In this document: piece by piece, positions 7,230-15,030 of the stretch
How the letters are laid out: every line of letters starts with the position of its first letter
Position numbering within the stretch: the first letter of the stretch is position 1
Source: Prevotella sp. UBA2850
GTDB taxonomy: Bacteria; Bacteroidota; Bacteroidia; Bacteroidales; Bacteroidaceae
DNA: 35,839 bases
Direction: 5' to 3'
Assembly (NCBI GenBank): GCA_002350805.1
Contig: DEFO01000003.1
Span: 1 to 35,839, forward strand
Made by a program: the position numbers and the translations under genes
Notes under the pieces: generated by a model
The model's input: the letters and a program-made list of their open reading frames with translations, nothing else
What the model was told of the DNA's origin: nothing
Database searches by the model: none

Positions 7230-8437
7230 CAGATATGGAGGTTGTGACCCATGCGTTCTTTCTTGGTCTTCAGGTATCTGTAGTCATATTCGTTGGGTGT
7301 GACCTCGATGGGCACGTTCTCGACGATTTCCAGTCCGTAGGCTTCCAGTCCGACTCGTTTCACGGGGTTGTTGGTGAGCAGTCTCATCTTGTGCACGCCC
7401 AGGTGTCGGAGCATCTGCGCTCCGCATCCGTATTCCCGCTCGTCGGGTTTGAATCCCAGGTGCACGTTGGCCTCGACGGTGTCCATGCCTTCCTCCTGTA
7501 GTTTGTAGGCGGCTATTTTGTTCATCAGTCCTATGCCGCGTCCTTCCTGTTGCATGTATATGATGATGCCCTTGCCCTCTTTCTCGATCATCTGCATAGC
7601 CTTGTGCAGCTGTTCTCCGCAATCGCATCGTTTGCTGCCCAGTATGTCGCCGGTGGCGCACGATGAGTGTACGCGCACCAGCACGGGCTCGTCTTCCTTC
7701 CATTCGCCCTTGATGAGGGCCATGTGCTCCAGTCCGTTGCTTTTCTGCCTGAAGGGTATGAGGTGGAAGTGTCCGTAGACGGTGGGCAGGTCGGCCTCTG
7801 TGCCCACTTCTATGAGCGACTCTTTCTGCAGCCGGTAGGCTATCATGTCCTTGATGGTGATGATTTTCAGTCCCCACTGCTCGGCGAATTTCAGCAGGTC
7901 GGGCATGCGTGCCATCGTACCGTCCTCGTTCATGATTTCCATCAGGGCGCCGGCGGGGTAGAGCCCTGCCATGCGGCAGAGGTCGATGGCGGCCTCGGTG
8001 TGTCCGCTTCGGCGCAGCACGCCGTTCTCCTGTGCGTAGAGCGGGTTGATGTGGCCGGGGCGCCCGAAGGTCTGCGGGGTGGAGTTGGGGTCGGCCAGGG
8101 CCTTGATGGTCTCGGCGCGGTCGTGTGCCGACACGCCGGTGGAGCATCCCTCCAGCTTGTCTACGGTGACGGTGAACGGAGTTCCCAGCACCGAGGTGTT
8201 GTCCATCACCTGGTGCGGCAGGTCTAGTTCCTCGCATCGGCTCATGGTGATGGGAGCGCAGAGCACGCCCCTGGCGTGTTTCAGCATGAAGTTCACCTTC
8301 TCGGCGGTGATTTTCTCAGCTGCTATGATCAGGTCGCCCTCGTTCTCGCGGTCTTCGTCGTCAACCACGATGAGGAACTTTCCTTCTCTGAAGTCGTTCA
8401 CGGCATCTTCGATGCTGCTCAGTTTGATGTTTTCCAT
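7229..8437 (-). CDS. ribBA: Bifunctional DHBP synthase / GTP cyclohydrolase II
   Basis: A 402-residue fused riboflavin enzyme. The N-terminal half (about 1-203) is 3,4-dihydroxy-2-butanone-4-phosphate synthase, which acts on ribulose 5-phosphate; its metal and substrate motif DDEDRENEGD is at 26-35, with GHTEA at 145-149. The C-terminal half (about 208-402) is GTP cyclohydrolase II, with the zinc ligands Cys260, Cys271 and Cys273 (C-x10-C-x-C) and the motif QQEGRGIGL. Both key motifs are intact, so both activities are expected. Together these make the two precursors of lumazine synthase. I see no promoter box in the 120 bp separating it from the upstream permease gene, so co-transcription is likely. 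No FMN riboswitch-like leader is evident. Confidence 0.96.
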   Translation of the reverse strand: MENIKLSSIEDAVNDFREGKFLIVVDDEDRENEGDLIIAAEKITAEKVNFMLKHARGVLCAPITMSRCEELDLPHQVMDNTSVLGTPFTVTVDKLEGCSTGVSAHDRAETIKALADPNSTPQTFGRPGHINPLYAQENGVLRRSGHTEAAIDLCRMAGLYPAGALMEIMNEDGTMARMPDLLKFAEQWGLKIITIKDMIAYRLQKESLIEVGTEADLPTVYGHFHLIPFRQKSNGLEHMALIKGEWKEDEPVLVRVHSSCATGDILGSKRCDCGEQLHKAMQMIEKEGKGIIIYMQQEGRGIGLMNKIAAYKLQEEGMDTVEANVHLGFKPDEREYGCGAQMLRHLGVHKMRLLTNNPVKRVGLEAYGLEIVENVPIEVTPNEYDYRYLKTKKERMGHNLHI

Positions 8438-8495
8438 ATATATTTACACCTTATTATATTTATATAGAGTGGGTATACCTTATTTTATAAATAGT

Positions 8496-8547
8496 GGTGC
8501 GTACGCCCTGCTCTCCATTTTTTTTGTCTAGGGCGGGCGTCTGCACC
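8496..8547. other. Intergenic hairpin between the LptF-like gene and ribBA
   Basis: GGTGC-GT-ACGCCC (8496-8508) can pair with GGGCGT-CT-GCACC (8535-8547), giving an 11-bp stem with a 2-by-2 internal loop and a 26-nt loop. It lies in the 120-bp gap between two minus-strand genes. On the minus strand the downstream sequence is A+T-rich but lacks a clean T-run, so attenuation, RNA processing or partial termination are all possible. Confidence 0.5.
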
Positions 8548-8557
8548 TTCATTGCCT

Positions 8558-10468
8558 TCATGTCGATGGGGCGGCTATCTGGCCTATGCGGTCGGTGATG
8601 GCCTTGTTGGTGCTGATGATGGTGCGCAGGTCGTGATCCAGGCGCAGGCGGAAGTGCCACATGCGGATGTAGCAGAACAGTCCTACGGGCACGATGATGA
8701 AGGCCGCGATGTTGAGCCAGCGGCGCTCGAAGGGCCTTGTATGGGCCTTCACCGATACCACCGGATATTTGTTCAGCTCGGTGAGCACCACCTTGTCCCT
8801 GGTGTTCGAGAGGTCTTCGATCACCTCCTCCATCTCCTCGCTGATGCGCTCGATGTGGTGGTCGGGATGGTAGTTGAAGAACACCTTCACGATGTTGGGC
8901 GCCCGTTTCAGCTTGTGCTTGTGGGCATAGTCGGCCACGCTGGCGCTGATGGCCTCCAGCCGGGCGGCGTCGGTGGGGTAGTCGGGGTCGTTGATGATCA
9001 CCTCCTTGCCGAAGACGTGGCGCTTCAGACGCAGTCCCAGGAGCTTCATGAAGAAGTTGCGGTAGGCATCCATGTTGAACACCACCGAGTCTTTGTTGGC
9101 CTTGTAGGTGAAGAAGACGGCCACGGGCGTGAGCACGGCCATGGCAATGCCCTTGCCGAACCAGATGGCCCACATGCCGCCGCGCGACATGCGGTAGCCC
9201 GTATTGTCGAGAATGTAGTAGACGATGAAGACGAACACCGAGATGATGACCGGTATGCCCAGTCCTCCCTTCCTGATGATGGCGCCCAGCGGTGCTCCTA
9301 TGAAGAAGAAGATGATGCAGAGCAGGGCGGTGGTGAACTTGTTGATGGCCTCTATCTTGTGCTGGCGTATCACCCGGTCGGCGTCGCCCGTCACCATGCT
9401 CTTGAACTCGTAGTCGCTCCTGGCGCTCTGAATCTTCGAGAGGGCCGTGTTCACTGCCTGCTGCTTCTTCTCAGGCGTCAGCTTGGCGTAGATGGAGTCG
9501 AAGTCGGTTGTCTTGGCCAGGGCTTTCTTCAGCGCCTTCAGCGAGTCTTTCTTCTCCAGCTTGGGCAGCCGGTAGAACGCCCGTCCGGCATCGTCGTAGT
9601 AAGCCCTTCCGATGCTGTCGTACACCGCGTTGAGCGAGTCGATGTCGTGGTTGATCTGCACCAGGCCCTTGGCCCTTGCGTCGCCCGAGAACACCGAGCC
9701 GTCGGTCATGTTGAAGCCCCCGTCGAAGTCCAGTATGATTTTCTTCGACGAGAAGGTCTCCCTGCGGTAGGGCACGGCGGCGCTGCCCGCCAGCTCCTGC
9801 GAGCGCATGTTCTCAAACCACTCTCCGCTCCAGAGGCTCATCACCAGGTGCTTCTTCTCCTCAGTCGACTGGAGCATGCCCGAGTCGGCCAGGATGATGG
9901 CCGCGTCCTCATAGCTCTCGGTCATGCGGTAGATCATGATGCCGTAGAGCTTGCCCGTCTTCATGTCCTTCTTCTGCACGTAGAGGTTGGTGTTGGGAAT
10001 GCCGTCGTAGAAGATGCCCTCGGGAATCTCCAGCTCGGGGCTCTTCTGCCGCATCGACAGGAGCAGCTGCGCCATCTTCTGGTTGGCGTTCGGACCTACA
10101 ACATTTTGGAAGTAAAACGAGCCCAGGGCAATGAGCACCGAAATCAGTATCAACGAGCGGAAGGCCTGCATCAGCGAGATGCCCGCCGCCTTGATGGCCG
10201 TCAGCTCCGAGCTCTCGCCCAGGTTGCCGAAGGTGATGAGCGACGACAGCAGGATGGCCAGCGGCAGGGCCTGCGGCACGAGCGAGAGGCCCATGTACCA
10301 GAAGAACTGCGCCATCACCTCCATCGAGATGCCCTTGCCGATGAGGTCGTCGACATAGCGCCACAGGAACTGCATCATCAGCACAAACTGGCAGATGAAG
10401 AAAGTACCCACAAACAGCAGCCCGAACTGCTTGGCGATGAATATATCTAGTTTCTTGATTCTGAGCAT
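8558..10468 (-). CDS. LptF/LptG-family (YjgP/YjgQ) LPS-export permease
   Basis: A 636-residue permease. The N-terminal membrane block (residues about 10-125) has the family pattern LDIFIAKQF, the LPLAILLSSLITFGNL helix and the coupling segment SSELTAIKAAGISLMQ. A periplasmic beta-rich domain with an added helical stretch spans about 130-375. A second membrane block begins at EAINKFTTALLCIIFFFIGAP (about 385) and includes KGGLGIPVIISV. LptF and LptG of the Lpt complex move LPS from the inner membrane toward the LptC/LptA bridge, but are only about 360 residues in E. coli. Here a C-terminal extension of about 150 residues follows, with one more transmembrane helix near 595-615. Whether this is LptF, LptG or a fused-role version cannot be decided. 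Confidence 0.88.
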   Translation of the reverse strand: MLRIKKLDIFIAKQFGLLFVGTFFICQFVLMMQFLWRYVDDLIGKGISMEVMAQFFWYMGLSLVPQALPLAILLSSLITFGNLGESSELTAIKAAGISLMQAFRSLILISVLIALGSFYFQNVVGPNANQKMAQLLLSMRQKSPELEIPEGIFYDGIPNTNLYVQKKDMKTGKLYGIMIYRMTESYEDAAIILADSGMLQSTEEKKHLVMSLWSGEWFENMRSQELAGSAAVPYRRETFSSKKIILDFDGGFNMTDGSVFSGDARAKGLVQINHDIDSLNAVYDSIGRAYYDDAGRAFYRLPKLEKKDSLKALKKALAKTTDFDSIYAKLTPEKKQQAVNTALSKIQSARSDYEFKSMVTGDADRVIRQHKIEAINKFTTALLCIIFFFIGAPLGAIIRKGGLGIPVIISVFVFIVYYILDNTGYRMSRGGMWAIWFGKGIAMAVLTPVAVFFTYKANKDSVVFNMDAYRNFFMKLLGLRLKRHVFGKEVIINDPDYPTDAARLEAISASVADYAHKHKLKRAPNIVKVFFNYHPDHHIERISEEMEEVIEDLSNTRDKVVLTELNKYPVVSVKAHTRPFERRWLNIAAFIIVPVGLFCYIRMWHFRLRLDHDLRTIISTNKAITDRIGQIAAPST

Positions 10469-10508
10469 TTACCTACCTGGCTGCGGCCTGCATGCCGCTA
10501 CCAAGCTG

Positions 10509-10516
10509 CAAAATTA
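10509..10516 (-). promoter_or_regulatory. Predicted -7 element for the LptF-like/ribBA transcript
   Basis: Minus-strand TAATTTTG matches TAnnTTTG, 40 bp before the permease ATG. No convincing -33 TTG is visible. Confidence 0.5.
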
Positions 10517-10571
10517 GCATAAAAAAGTCAGAGAACGGCAGATTTTTCAGTTTTTTATCAATAATGTGGTG

Positions 10572-10973
10572 TTAAAGGCCGGTCGACTGGTGCAATCGGT
10601 ACAGATTGTCGTCCCAAATGTCGTGCAGCCAGTCCAGGTCCTCGGGCACCGCATGGTCGATGACGCTCAGTATGTAGTCGTTCGTGATGTCGCTTCTCAC
10701 CATCTCCATCTGCCAGAAGTTGTCCTCCTCGCCCGCCTCGTCGTCCCATTCCAGCCGTATGAGCTTCATTTTCTTCTCCTCCACGATGGTGGCCGTGCGC
10801 TGCTCGTGGTGGCTCCACTCCTCGCCCCAGGTGAAGGTGAGCTTGTCGCCATCGCGGGTCACTGTGTTGGCAATCCATTTCTGCAGCCCCGCCTCGTTGC
10901 TGATCAGCGGCCAGATGATGTTGGGAGAACTCGAGTGCAGTTCGTATTCCAAGTGAATTCTTTGCTTCTTCAT
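10572..10973 (-). CDS. START-like domain protein (Bacteroidota family)
   Basis: A 133-residue soluble protein with no signal peptide. The sequence has the layout of a small START/SRPBCC-type helix-grip fold: an initial strand (RIHLEYELHSSS), helix IIWPLISNEAGLQKWIA, antiparallel strands including DKLTFTWGEEW and KKMKLIRLEWDDEA, and a long C-terminal helix (PEDLDWLHDIWDDNLYRLH). It is acidic and Trp-rich. Proteins of this type are widespread in Bacteroidota next to envelope or core genes, but no ligand or reaction is established. Its own -7 box lies 27 bp upstream. A separate box precedes the permease gene, so it may or may not be cotranscribed with it. Confidence 0.8.
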   Translation of the reverse strand: MKKQRIHLEYELHSSSPNIIWPLISNEAGLQKWIANTVTRDGDKLTFTWGEEWSHHEQRTATIVEEKKMKLIRLEWDDEAGEEDNFWQMEMVRSDITNDYILSVIDHAVPEDLDWLHDIWDDNLYRLHQSTGL

Positions 10974-10999
10974 GGGCTAGTCAGTTTTGATTTCGTATG

Positions 11000-11007
11000 C
11001 AAATATA
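11000..11007 (-). promoter_or_regulatory. Predicted -7 element for the START-like gene
   Basis: Minus-strand TATATTTG matches TAnnTTTG, 26 bp before the ATG at 10973. It is arranged divergently with the tRNA promoter at 11049-11078. Confidence 0.55.
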
Positions 11008-11048
11008 GGAAAAAATAGTGAGAAAAGAAAAATATCTTCAAAATATTT

Positions 11049-11078
11049 TTGCTGATTCCAAAAATTATTATACCTTTG
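11049..11078 (+). promoter_or_regulatory. Promoter of the CAT-anticodon tRNA
   Basis: TTG at 11049-11051 and TACCTTTG at 11071-11078 are separated by 19 bp, a near-ideal Bacteroidota -33/-7 pair. The tRNA begins 22 bp downstream. Confidence 0.75.
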
Positions 11079-11099
11079 CACCCGCATTCAAGCAATGAT

Positions 11100-11176
11100 G
11101 GCGGGATAGCTCAGCTGGTTAGAGCGCATGATTCATAATCATGAGGTCGCCGGTTCAATCCCGGCTCCCGCTACCA
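11100..11176 (+). tRNA. tRNA-Met (anticodon CAT), probably elongator
   Basis: A full cloverleaf can be drawn: acceptor GGCGGGA with TCCCGCT (first pair G-U), T8 A9, D-arm GCTC/GAGC, anticodon stem CATGA/TCATG with loop TTCATAA (anticodon CAT), variable loop AGGTC, and T-arm GCCGG/CCGGC with TTCAATC. Discriminator A and CCA are encoded. It lacks the three consecutive G-C anticodon-stem pairs of initiator tRNA. A lysidine-modified tRNA-Ile with the same anticodon is the alternative, but the acceptor fits Met better. Confidence 0.93.
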
Positions 11177-11179
11177 AAC

Positions 11180-11223
11180 AGCAGGCAACTGGTCGGAAAG
11201 GCTGGTTGCCTGCTTTCGTTTTG
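11180..11223 (+). terminator. Intrinsic terminator after the tRNA
   Basis: AGCAGGCAAC (11180-11189) pairs perfectly with GTTGCCTGCT (11205-11214), with a 15-nt loop, followed by TTCGTTTT. It starts 4 bases after the tRNA CCA. Confidence 0.88.
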
Positions 11224-11403
11224 GGGAGCCCTCTCCGGGGGAGGGATGGTTAGCCCTGATGCTAGAGTGCTCAAGCCCGTGAGGCTAATTATCAATTATC
11301 AATTATCACAGGGCCCGCTAGGCACCCTCCCCCTCGGGGGAGTTGGTGGGGGGCCACTCCCAAACTCCTAAACTCCCAAACTCCCCCAAACTATCCTCTT
11401 TCT
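11224..11403. repeat. Low-complexity intergenic region with G/C hairpins and short repeats
   Basis: No gene is supported here. The stretch holds CCCTC...GAGGG at about 11230-11246, three copies of AATTATC at about 11287-11307, the hairpin CTCCCCC/GGGGGAG near 11327-11342, and a run of AAACTCC-type repeats at about 11355-11392. Such word-like repeats recur at 17670-17925 and 30833-31083. It lies between the tRNA terminator and the end of the UvrA-like gene. Confidence 0.7.
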
Positions 11404-13680
11404 CTATGCTATCCCCAAAAACTTAGCGGTGACGGAGCGGGGGCTGCCGAGCATGCCGCGGGGCGTGCCCTCGTAGATGATGTTGCCACCGGCCTCGCCG
11501 GCTCCGGGACCGAGCTCCACCACATGGTCGGCGGCCTTGATGACGTCGGTGTTGTGCTCAATGACATAGACGGTATTCCCCTCGTCGACCATGCGCTCGA
11601 AGAGCGACACGATGCGGTCGACATCCTTGGGGTGGAGGCCGTCGGTGGGCTCGTCGATGATGAAGAGCTTGCCTCTCTCGCCGAGGTAGGAGGCCATCTT
11701 CAGGCGTTGCAGCTCTCCGCCGGAGAGGGTGGAGAGCGCCTGGTTGAGGTGAAGGTAGCCCAGTCCGACGTCCATCATGGGGTGCAGCTTCTCGGCAATG
11801 ACGGTGCCCTGGAAGAAGCGGCTGGCGAGGCGCACGGAGAGGTCCATGACCTGGGCGATGTTGAGGGCCTCGGCATGGTCGTTGCCTGTGGGGGGCAGGG
11901 TGTAGCGCAGCGCCTCGGGCGAGTAGCGCAGTCCGCCGCAGGCCTCGCAGGTGGTCTCGATGCTGTCCATGAAGGCCATCTCGGCGACGATGACGCCCTT
12001 GCCGCCGCACACGGGGCAGGCGCCTTTGCCGTTGAAGGTGAAGTAGGCCTCTTTCTGTTTGTGCCTGCGGGCGAAGAGCTTGCGGATGTCGCCGGCCACG
12101 TCCATGTAGGTGGCGGGTGTGGAGCGGAGGCTCACGCCGATGTTCTTCTGGCTGATGTAGACGATGTCGTCGGGCTCGGGGTAGCTGTTGCGCAGGCATT
12201 CCATGAGCGAGCTCTTGCCCGAGCCTGCCACGCCGGCTATGACGCCGAAGACGTGGAGGGGGAAGCTGACGCTGACGTCGTTGAGGTTGTGCAGGGTGGC
12301 GTGGCGCAGGTTGAAGTGGTGGGCCGCGGTGCGGGGGTGCTGCTTGAAGGCTCCGCTACGGCTCATCATCAGGCCTGTGGCGGTGCCGCTATGGAGCAGT
12401 TGCTGGTAGGTGCCCTGGAAGACGATGCGGCCTCCGTCGGCTCCGGGGCCGGGGCCCATGTCGACCACGTGGTCGGCCATGCTGATCATCTCCTTGTGAT
12501 GCTCGACGAGCAGCACGGTGTTGCCGTGGTCGCGCAGCCGTTTCACGGAGTGCTTCATGAGCTCGATGTCGCGGTCGTGGAGTCCGGTGCTGGGCTCGTC
12601 GAGGATGTAGAGCACGTCGGAGAGCGACGAGTTGATGTATTTGGCTATTTTGCAGCGTTGTGCCTCGCCACCTGAGAGTGTGCCCACGGCGCGGTCGAGG
12701 CTGAGGTAGCCGAGTCCGATTTCCTCGAGGGCGGTGAGTCGGGCTCCGATGGCGGCCTTGAGGTCGACGGCCAGCGGGTCGGCGATGGAGCGTATCCAGG
12801 CGTTGAGCTTGCTGATGGAGAGGGCGCAGGCCTCGGCGATGTTCATGCCGTCTATCTTGCAGGCAAGCACGCGCTTGGCCAGACGGGTGCCTCCGCAATC
12901 GGGGCAGGTGCCCATGTGGAGCATGGGGTTGAGCACGGCGCTATGGAGCAGGCCTTCCTCAGAGTTGATGATGCTGCGGTACATGCGGGGGATGAGGCCC
13001 TCGTACTTGGCCGACTTGGGCCAGTTGGCGGGCGGGTTCTTGAGCCGTATCTGCGGGCTGTTGAGGAAGAGGTCGAGCTCCTCGGGCGAGTAGTCCTTAA
13101 TCTTCTTGTCGAGGTCGAAGAGCCCGCTATGGGCATAGCGTATCCAGCGCCATCCTCCCTTGCCGAAGGCGATGTAGTGGATGGTGTCTTCGTCGTTGAG
13201 GCTTTTGTTGAAGTCGACGAGCTTGTGGATGTCGAGCTCGCGAATCTCGCCCAGTCCGGAGCACCGCGGGCAGCTGCCCTCGGGGTGGTTGAAGCTGAAC
13301 GACTCGGCATAGCCGACGAAGGGCTTTCCCACGCGCGAGAAGAGCAGTCGCATGAGGGCGTAGATGTCGGTGTAGGTGCCCACGGTGGAGCGCGAGTTGT
13401 TGGCGGGCTTGCGCTGGTCGATGACGATGGCGATGGGCAGTCCGTCGATGGCGTCGACGTGCGGCCGTCCGTATTTGGGCAGGTATTGCTGTACGAAGGT
13501 GGGGAAGGTGTCGTTGAGCTCGCGCCGCGACTTGGCGGCGATGGTGTCCATCACGAGCGAGCTCTTGCCCGAGCCCGAGACGCCGGTGAAGACGGTAATC
13601 TGGTGCTTGGGAATATCGAGGGAGACATCCTTGAGGTTGTTCTCGCGGGCACCGCGGATGGTGATATGGGTTGTGGACAT
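11404..13680 (-). CDS. UvrA-like ABC ATPase lacking the UvrB-binding domain
   Basis: A 758-residue UvrA-family protein with two ABC modules. Module I has Walker A GVSGSGKSS at about 33-41, signature LSGGEAQR at about 335-342 and Walker B ILDEPSTGLH. Module II has Walker A GVAGSGKSS at about 483-491, signature LSGGELQR and Walker B IIDEPTDGLH. Cys pairs of zinc modules are present (CPRC at 137-140, CPDC at 259-262, CPVC and CEAC in the second half). UvrA is normally about 940 residues. Here the text runs directly from RVGKP (116-120) to FSFNHPEGSCPRC (128-140), where UvrA has its UvrB-binding domain. This places it with UvrA2-type paralogues, linked in other bacteria to damage or drug tolerance; its exact role is unknown. 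It is not the main excision-repair UvrA by this logic. Confidence 0.92.
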   Translation of the reverse strand: MSTTHITIRGARENNLKDVSLDIPKHQITVFTGVSGSGKSSLVMDTIAAKSRRELNDTFPTFVQQYLPKYGRPHVDAIDGLPIAIVIDQRKPANNSRSTVGTYTDIYALMRLLFSRVGKPFVGYAESFSFNHPEGSCPRCSGLGEIRELDIHKLVDFNKSLNDEDTIHYIAFGKGGWRWIRYAHSGLFDLDKKIKDYSPEELDLFLNSPQIRLKNPPANWPKSAKYEGLIPRMYRSIINSEEGLLHSAVLNPMLHMGTCPDCGGTRLAKRVLACKIDGMNIAEACALSISKLNAWIRSIADPLAVDLKAAIGARLTALEEIGLGYLSLDRAVGTLSGGEAQRCKIAKYINSSLSDVLYILDEPSTGLHDRDIELMKHSVKRLRDHGNTVLLVEHHKEMISMADHVVDMGPGPGADGGRIVFQGTYQQLLHSGTATGLMMSRSGAFKQHPRTAAHHFNLRHATLHNLNDVSVSFPLHVFGVIAGVAGSGKSSLMECLRNSYPEPDDIVYISQKNIGVSLRSTPATYMDVAGDIRKLFARRHKQKEAYFTFNGKGACPVCGGKGVIVAEMAFMDSIETTCEACGGLRYSPEALRYTLPPTGNDHAEALNIAQVMDLSVRLASRFFQGTVIAEKLHPMMDVGLGYLHLNQALSTLSGGELQRLKMASYLGERGKLFIIDEPTDGLHPKDVDRIVSLFERMVDEGNTVYVIEHNTDVIKAADHVVELGPGAGEAGGNIIYEGTPRGMLGSPRSVTAKFLGIA

Positions 13681-13760
13681 GCTTTTTTTTATGATCTAGG
13701 AGGGTTTTTAAGGAGGTTAAGAGGGTTTTTAGGAGGTTAGGAGGGTGGATGTGGGACATG

Positions 13761-13768
13761 CAAAGGTA
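13761..13768 (-). promoter_or_regulatory. Predicted -7 element for the UvrA-like gene
   Basis: Minus-strand TACCTTTG matches TAnnTTTG, about 80 bp before the ATG. The resulting leader contains several copies of CCTCCTAA/CCTCCTTA (13698-13745 on the other strand read GGAGG), an imperfect tandem duplication of about 21 bp. Confidence 0.55.
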
Positions 13769-13839
13769 CAATGATTTTTTTGAAACTCCCACAGATTTAT
13801 AAAGATTTTAAAGATTATTCTCAAGTAGGAGTGGCTTTT

Positions 13840-13974
13840 CGGAGTTTCGGAGTTTTTCGGAGTAATCGGAATAATCGGAGTTTTCTGAATTTTCTGAGTT
13901 TTCTGAATTTTCGGAATTTTCGGAATATTCGGAATCCTCCGAATCCTCCGAATCCTCCGAATCCTCCGAATCCT
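13840..13974. repeat. 9-bp minisatellite between divergent promoters
   Basis: Thirteen uninterrupted 9-bp units fill 13858-13974, preceded by two imperfect units from 13840. The units grade from CGGAGTAAT through CTGAATTTT and CGGAATTTT to five nearly identical CCGAATCCT copies. Translation gives only low-complexity repeats on either strand, so I treat it as noncoding. It lies between the -7 box of the UvrA-like gene and the promoter of the DUF445 gene. Confidence 0.92.
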
Positions 13975-14016
13975 CCACCATCTCTTCTTCCCCAAAGACA
14001 ATTGTCTTCATTTCTT

Positions 14017-14047
14017 TTTGCGGTATCAAGATTTTTTTGTAGCTTTG
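14017..14047 (+). promoter_or_regulatory. Promoter of the DUF445-DUF4251 operon
   Basis: TTTG at 14017-14020 and TAGCTTTG at 14040-14047 are separated by 19 bp, a clear Bacteroidota -33/-7 pair. The start codon is 46 bp downstream. Confidence 0.72.
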
Positions 14048-14093
14048 CGGTGAGAATGGTCACCAAAGGTGTGACGAAAAGCGAAAAGAGAGT

Positions 14094-15020
14094 ATGATGC
14101 TGGAATGGTCTTATCTAGTGGGGCCGCTGGTAGGCGGTGTCATCGGCTACATCACCAACGATGTGGCCATCCGCATGTTGTTCAGGCCCCATCAGCCTAA
14201 GTATCTGTTCGGGGTGCACATCCCGCTGACACCGGGCATCATCCCGAAGGAGCGCTATCGGATTGCCGAGGCCGTGGGCCAAACCATCAGCGAGCACCTG
14301 ATGAACCAGGAGGTGCTCGAGCGCACGCTGCTCTCGCCCGAGCTGATAGGGAGGATAGCGGGGACCATCGACCGCTTTGCCGCCGCCCAGCGCACCAACG
14401 AGGAGACGCTGGAGCAGTTCATCCGCCACTACCTGACGCGCCAGGAGCTGGAGAGCATGCGCGGACAGGTGGAGACCGACCTGACGAAGATGCTCTACAA
14501 GAAGCTGAGCGACGAGTCGGTGGGCACGAAAATATCGCATAAAATCATGGAGAAGGTGCTCGAGAAGATGCAGAGCGGCATGGCGGGCGTCGTGGGCTCT
14601 ACGCTGGGCCTCAACCAGATGGCCGAGCTGGTGGCCGAGCCGGCCGAGCACCTGATGGCCAAGCATATCAACGAGCTCATCAGCCAGCATTCGGAGCAGA
14701 TGGTGAGCCACCTGCTGAAGAGCGAGAGCGAGAAGCTGATGCAGGTGCCGATGTGCCAGCTGATGGAGGACCGCGAACAGCAGGTGGAGCAGCTGAAGGA
14801 GACGGCCATCGCGCTCTACCGCACCATCATCACCGAGCGGTTGCCGCGCATCCTGAATGCCCTCAACATCAGCAAGATGATAGAGAACCGCATCAACGAG
14901 ATGGACATGAACGACACCGAGCGCATCGTACACCAGGTGATGGACAAGGAACTGAAGGCGGTCATCTGGTTCGGAGCGCTGCTGGGATGCCTCATTGGAA
15001 TTATTAACACCATATTTTAG
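14094..15020 (+). CDS. DUF445 (YheB-like) membrane protein
   Basis: A 308-residue DUF445-family protein. A first transmembrane segment, LVGPLVGGVIGYITNDVAI (about 8-26), carries the diagnostic GYxTNxxAI motif, followed by the equally typical MLFRPHQP and TPGIIPKER. The long central part is charged and helical (about 60-285), and a second hydrophobic segment closes the protein (VIWFGALLGCLIGIINTIF). The family is found in many bacteria; no biochemical activity is firmly established. A second ATG three bases downstream is an equally possible start. It lies 10 bp before the DUF4251 lipoprotein gene, so the two are probably cotranscribed. Confidence 0.9.
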   Translation: MMLEWSYLVGPLVGGVIGYITNDVAIRMLFRPHQPKYLFGVHIPLTPGIIPKERYRIAEAVGQTISEHLMNQEVLERTLLSPELIGRIAGTIDRFAAAQRTNEETLEQFIRHYLTRQELESMRGQVETDLTKMLYKKLSDESVGTKISHKIMEKVLEKMQSGMAGVVGSTLGLNQMAELVAEPAEHLMAKHINELISQHSEQMVSHLLKSESEKLMQVPMCQLMEDREQQVEQLKETAIALYRTIITERLPRILNALNISKMIENRINEMDMNDTERIVHQVMDKELKAVIWFGALLGCLIGIINTIF

Positions 15021-15030
15021 ATAACAGCCT

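Noticed and set aside
8438..8557. FMN riboswitch upstream of ribBA
   Set aside because: None of the conserved FMN-aptamer segments is recognisable; only a hairpin with an internal loop is present.
8552..10450. 632-codon open frame on the plus strand
   Set aside because: It is the antisense shadow of the LptF-like gene in a G+C-rich region; it has no family-like sequence and an unlikely composition.
11100..11176. tRNA-Ile with lysidine-modified CAT anticodon
   Set aside because: It cannot be fully excluded, but the acceptor stem and anticodon arm fit elongator tRNA-Met better.
11141..11371. 76-codon frame over the tRNA and downstream repeats
   Set aside because: It overlaps the tRNA gene and its terminator and is made of low-complexity repeats.
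11524..12675. 383-codon open frame antisense to the UvrA-like gene
   Set aside because: Its Gly/Ala/Val/Asp-rich composition mirrors the codon pattern of the real gene; no motif or promoter was found.
13808..14029. Acidic Ser-Glu-Asp repeat protein on the minus strand
   Set aside because: The frame is the translation of the 9-bp minisatellite, it runs through the DUF445 promoter, and it has no promoter box of its own.
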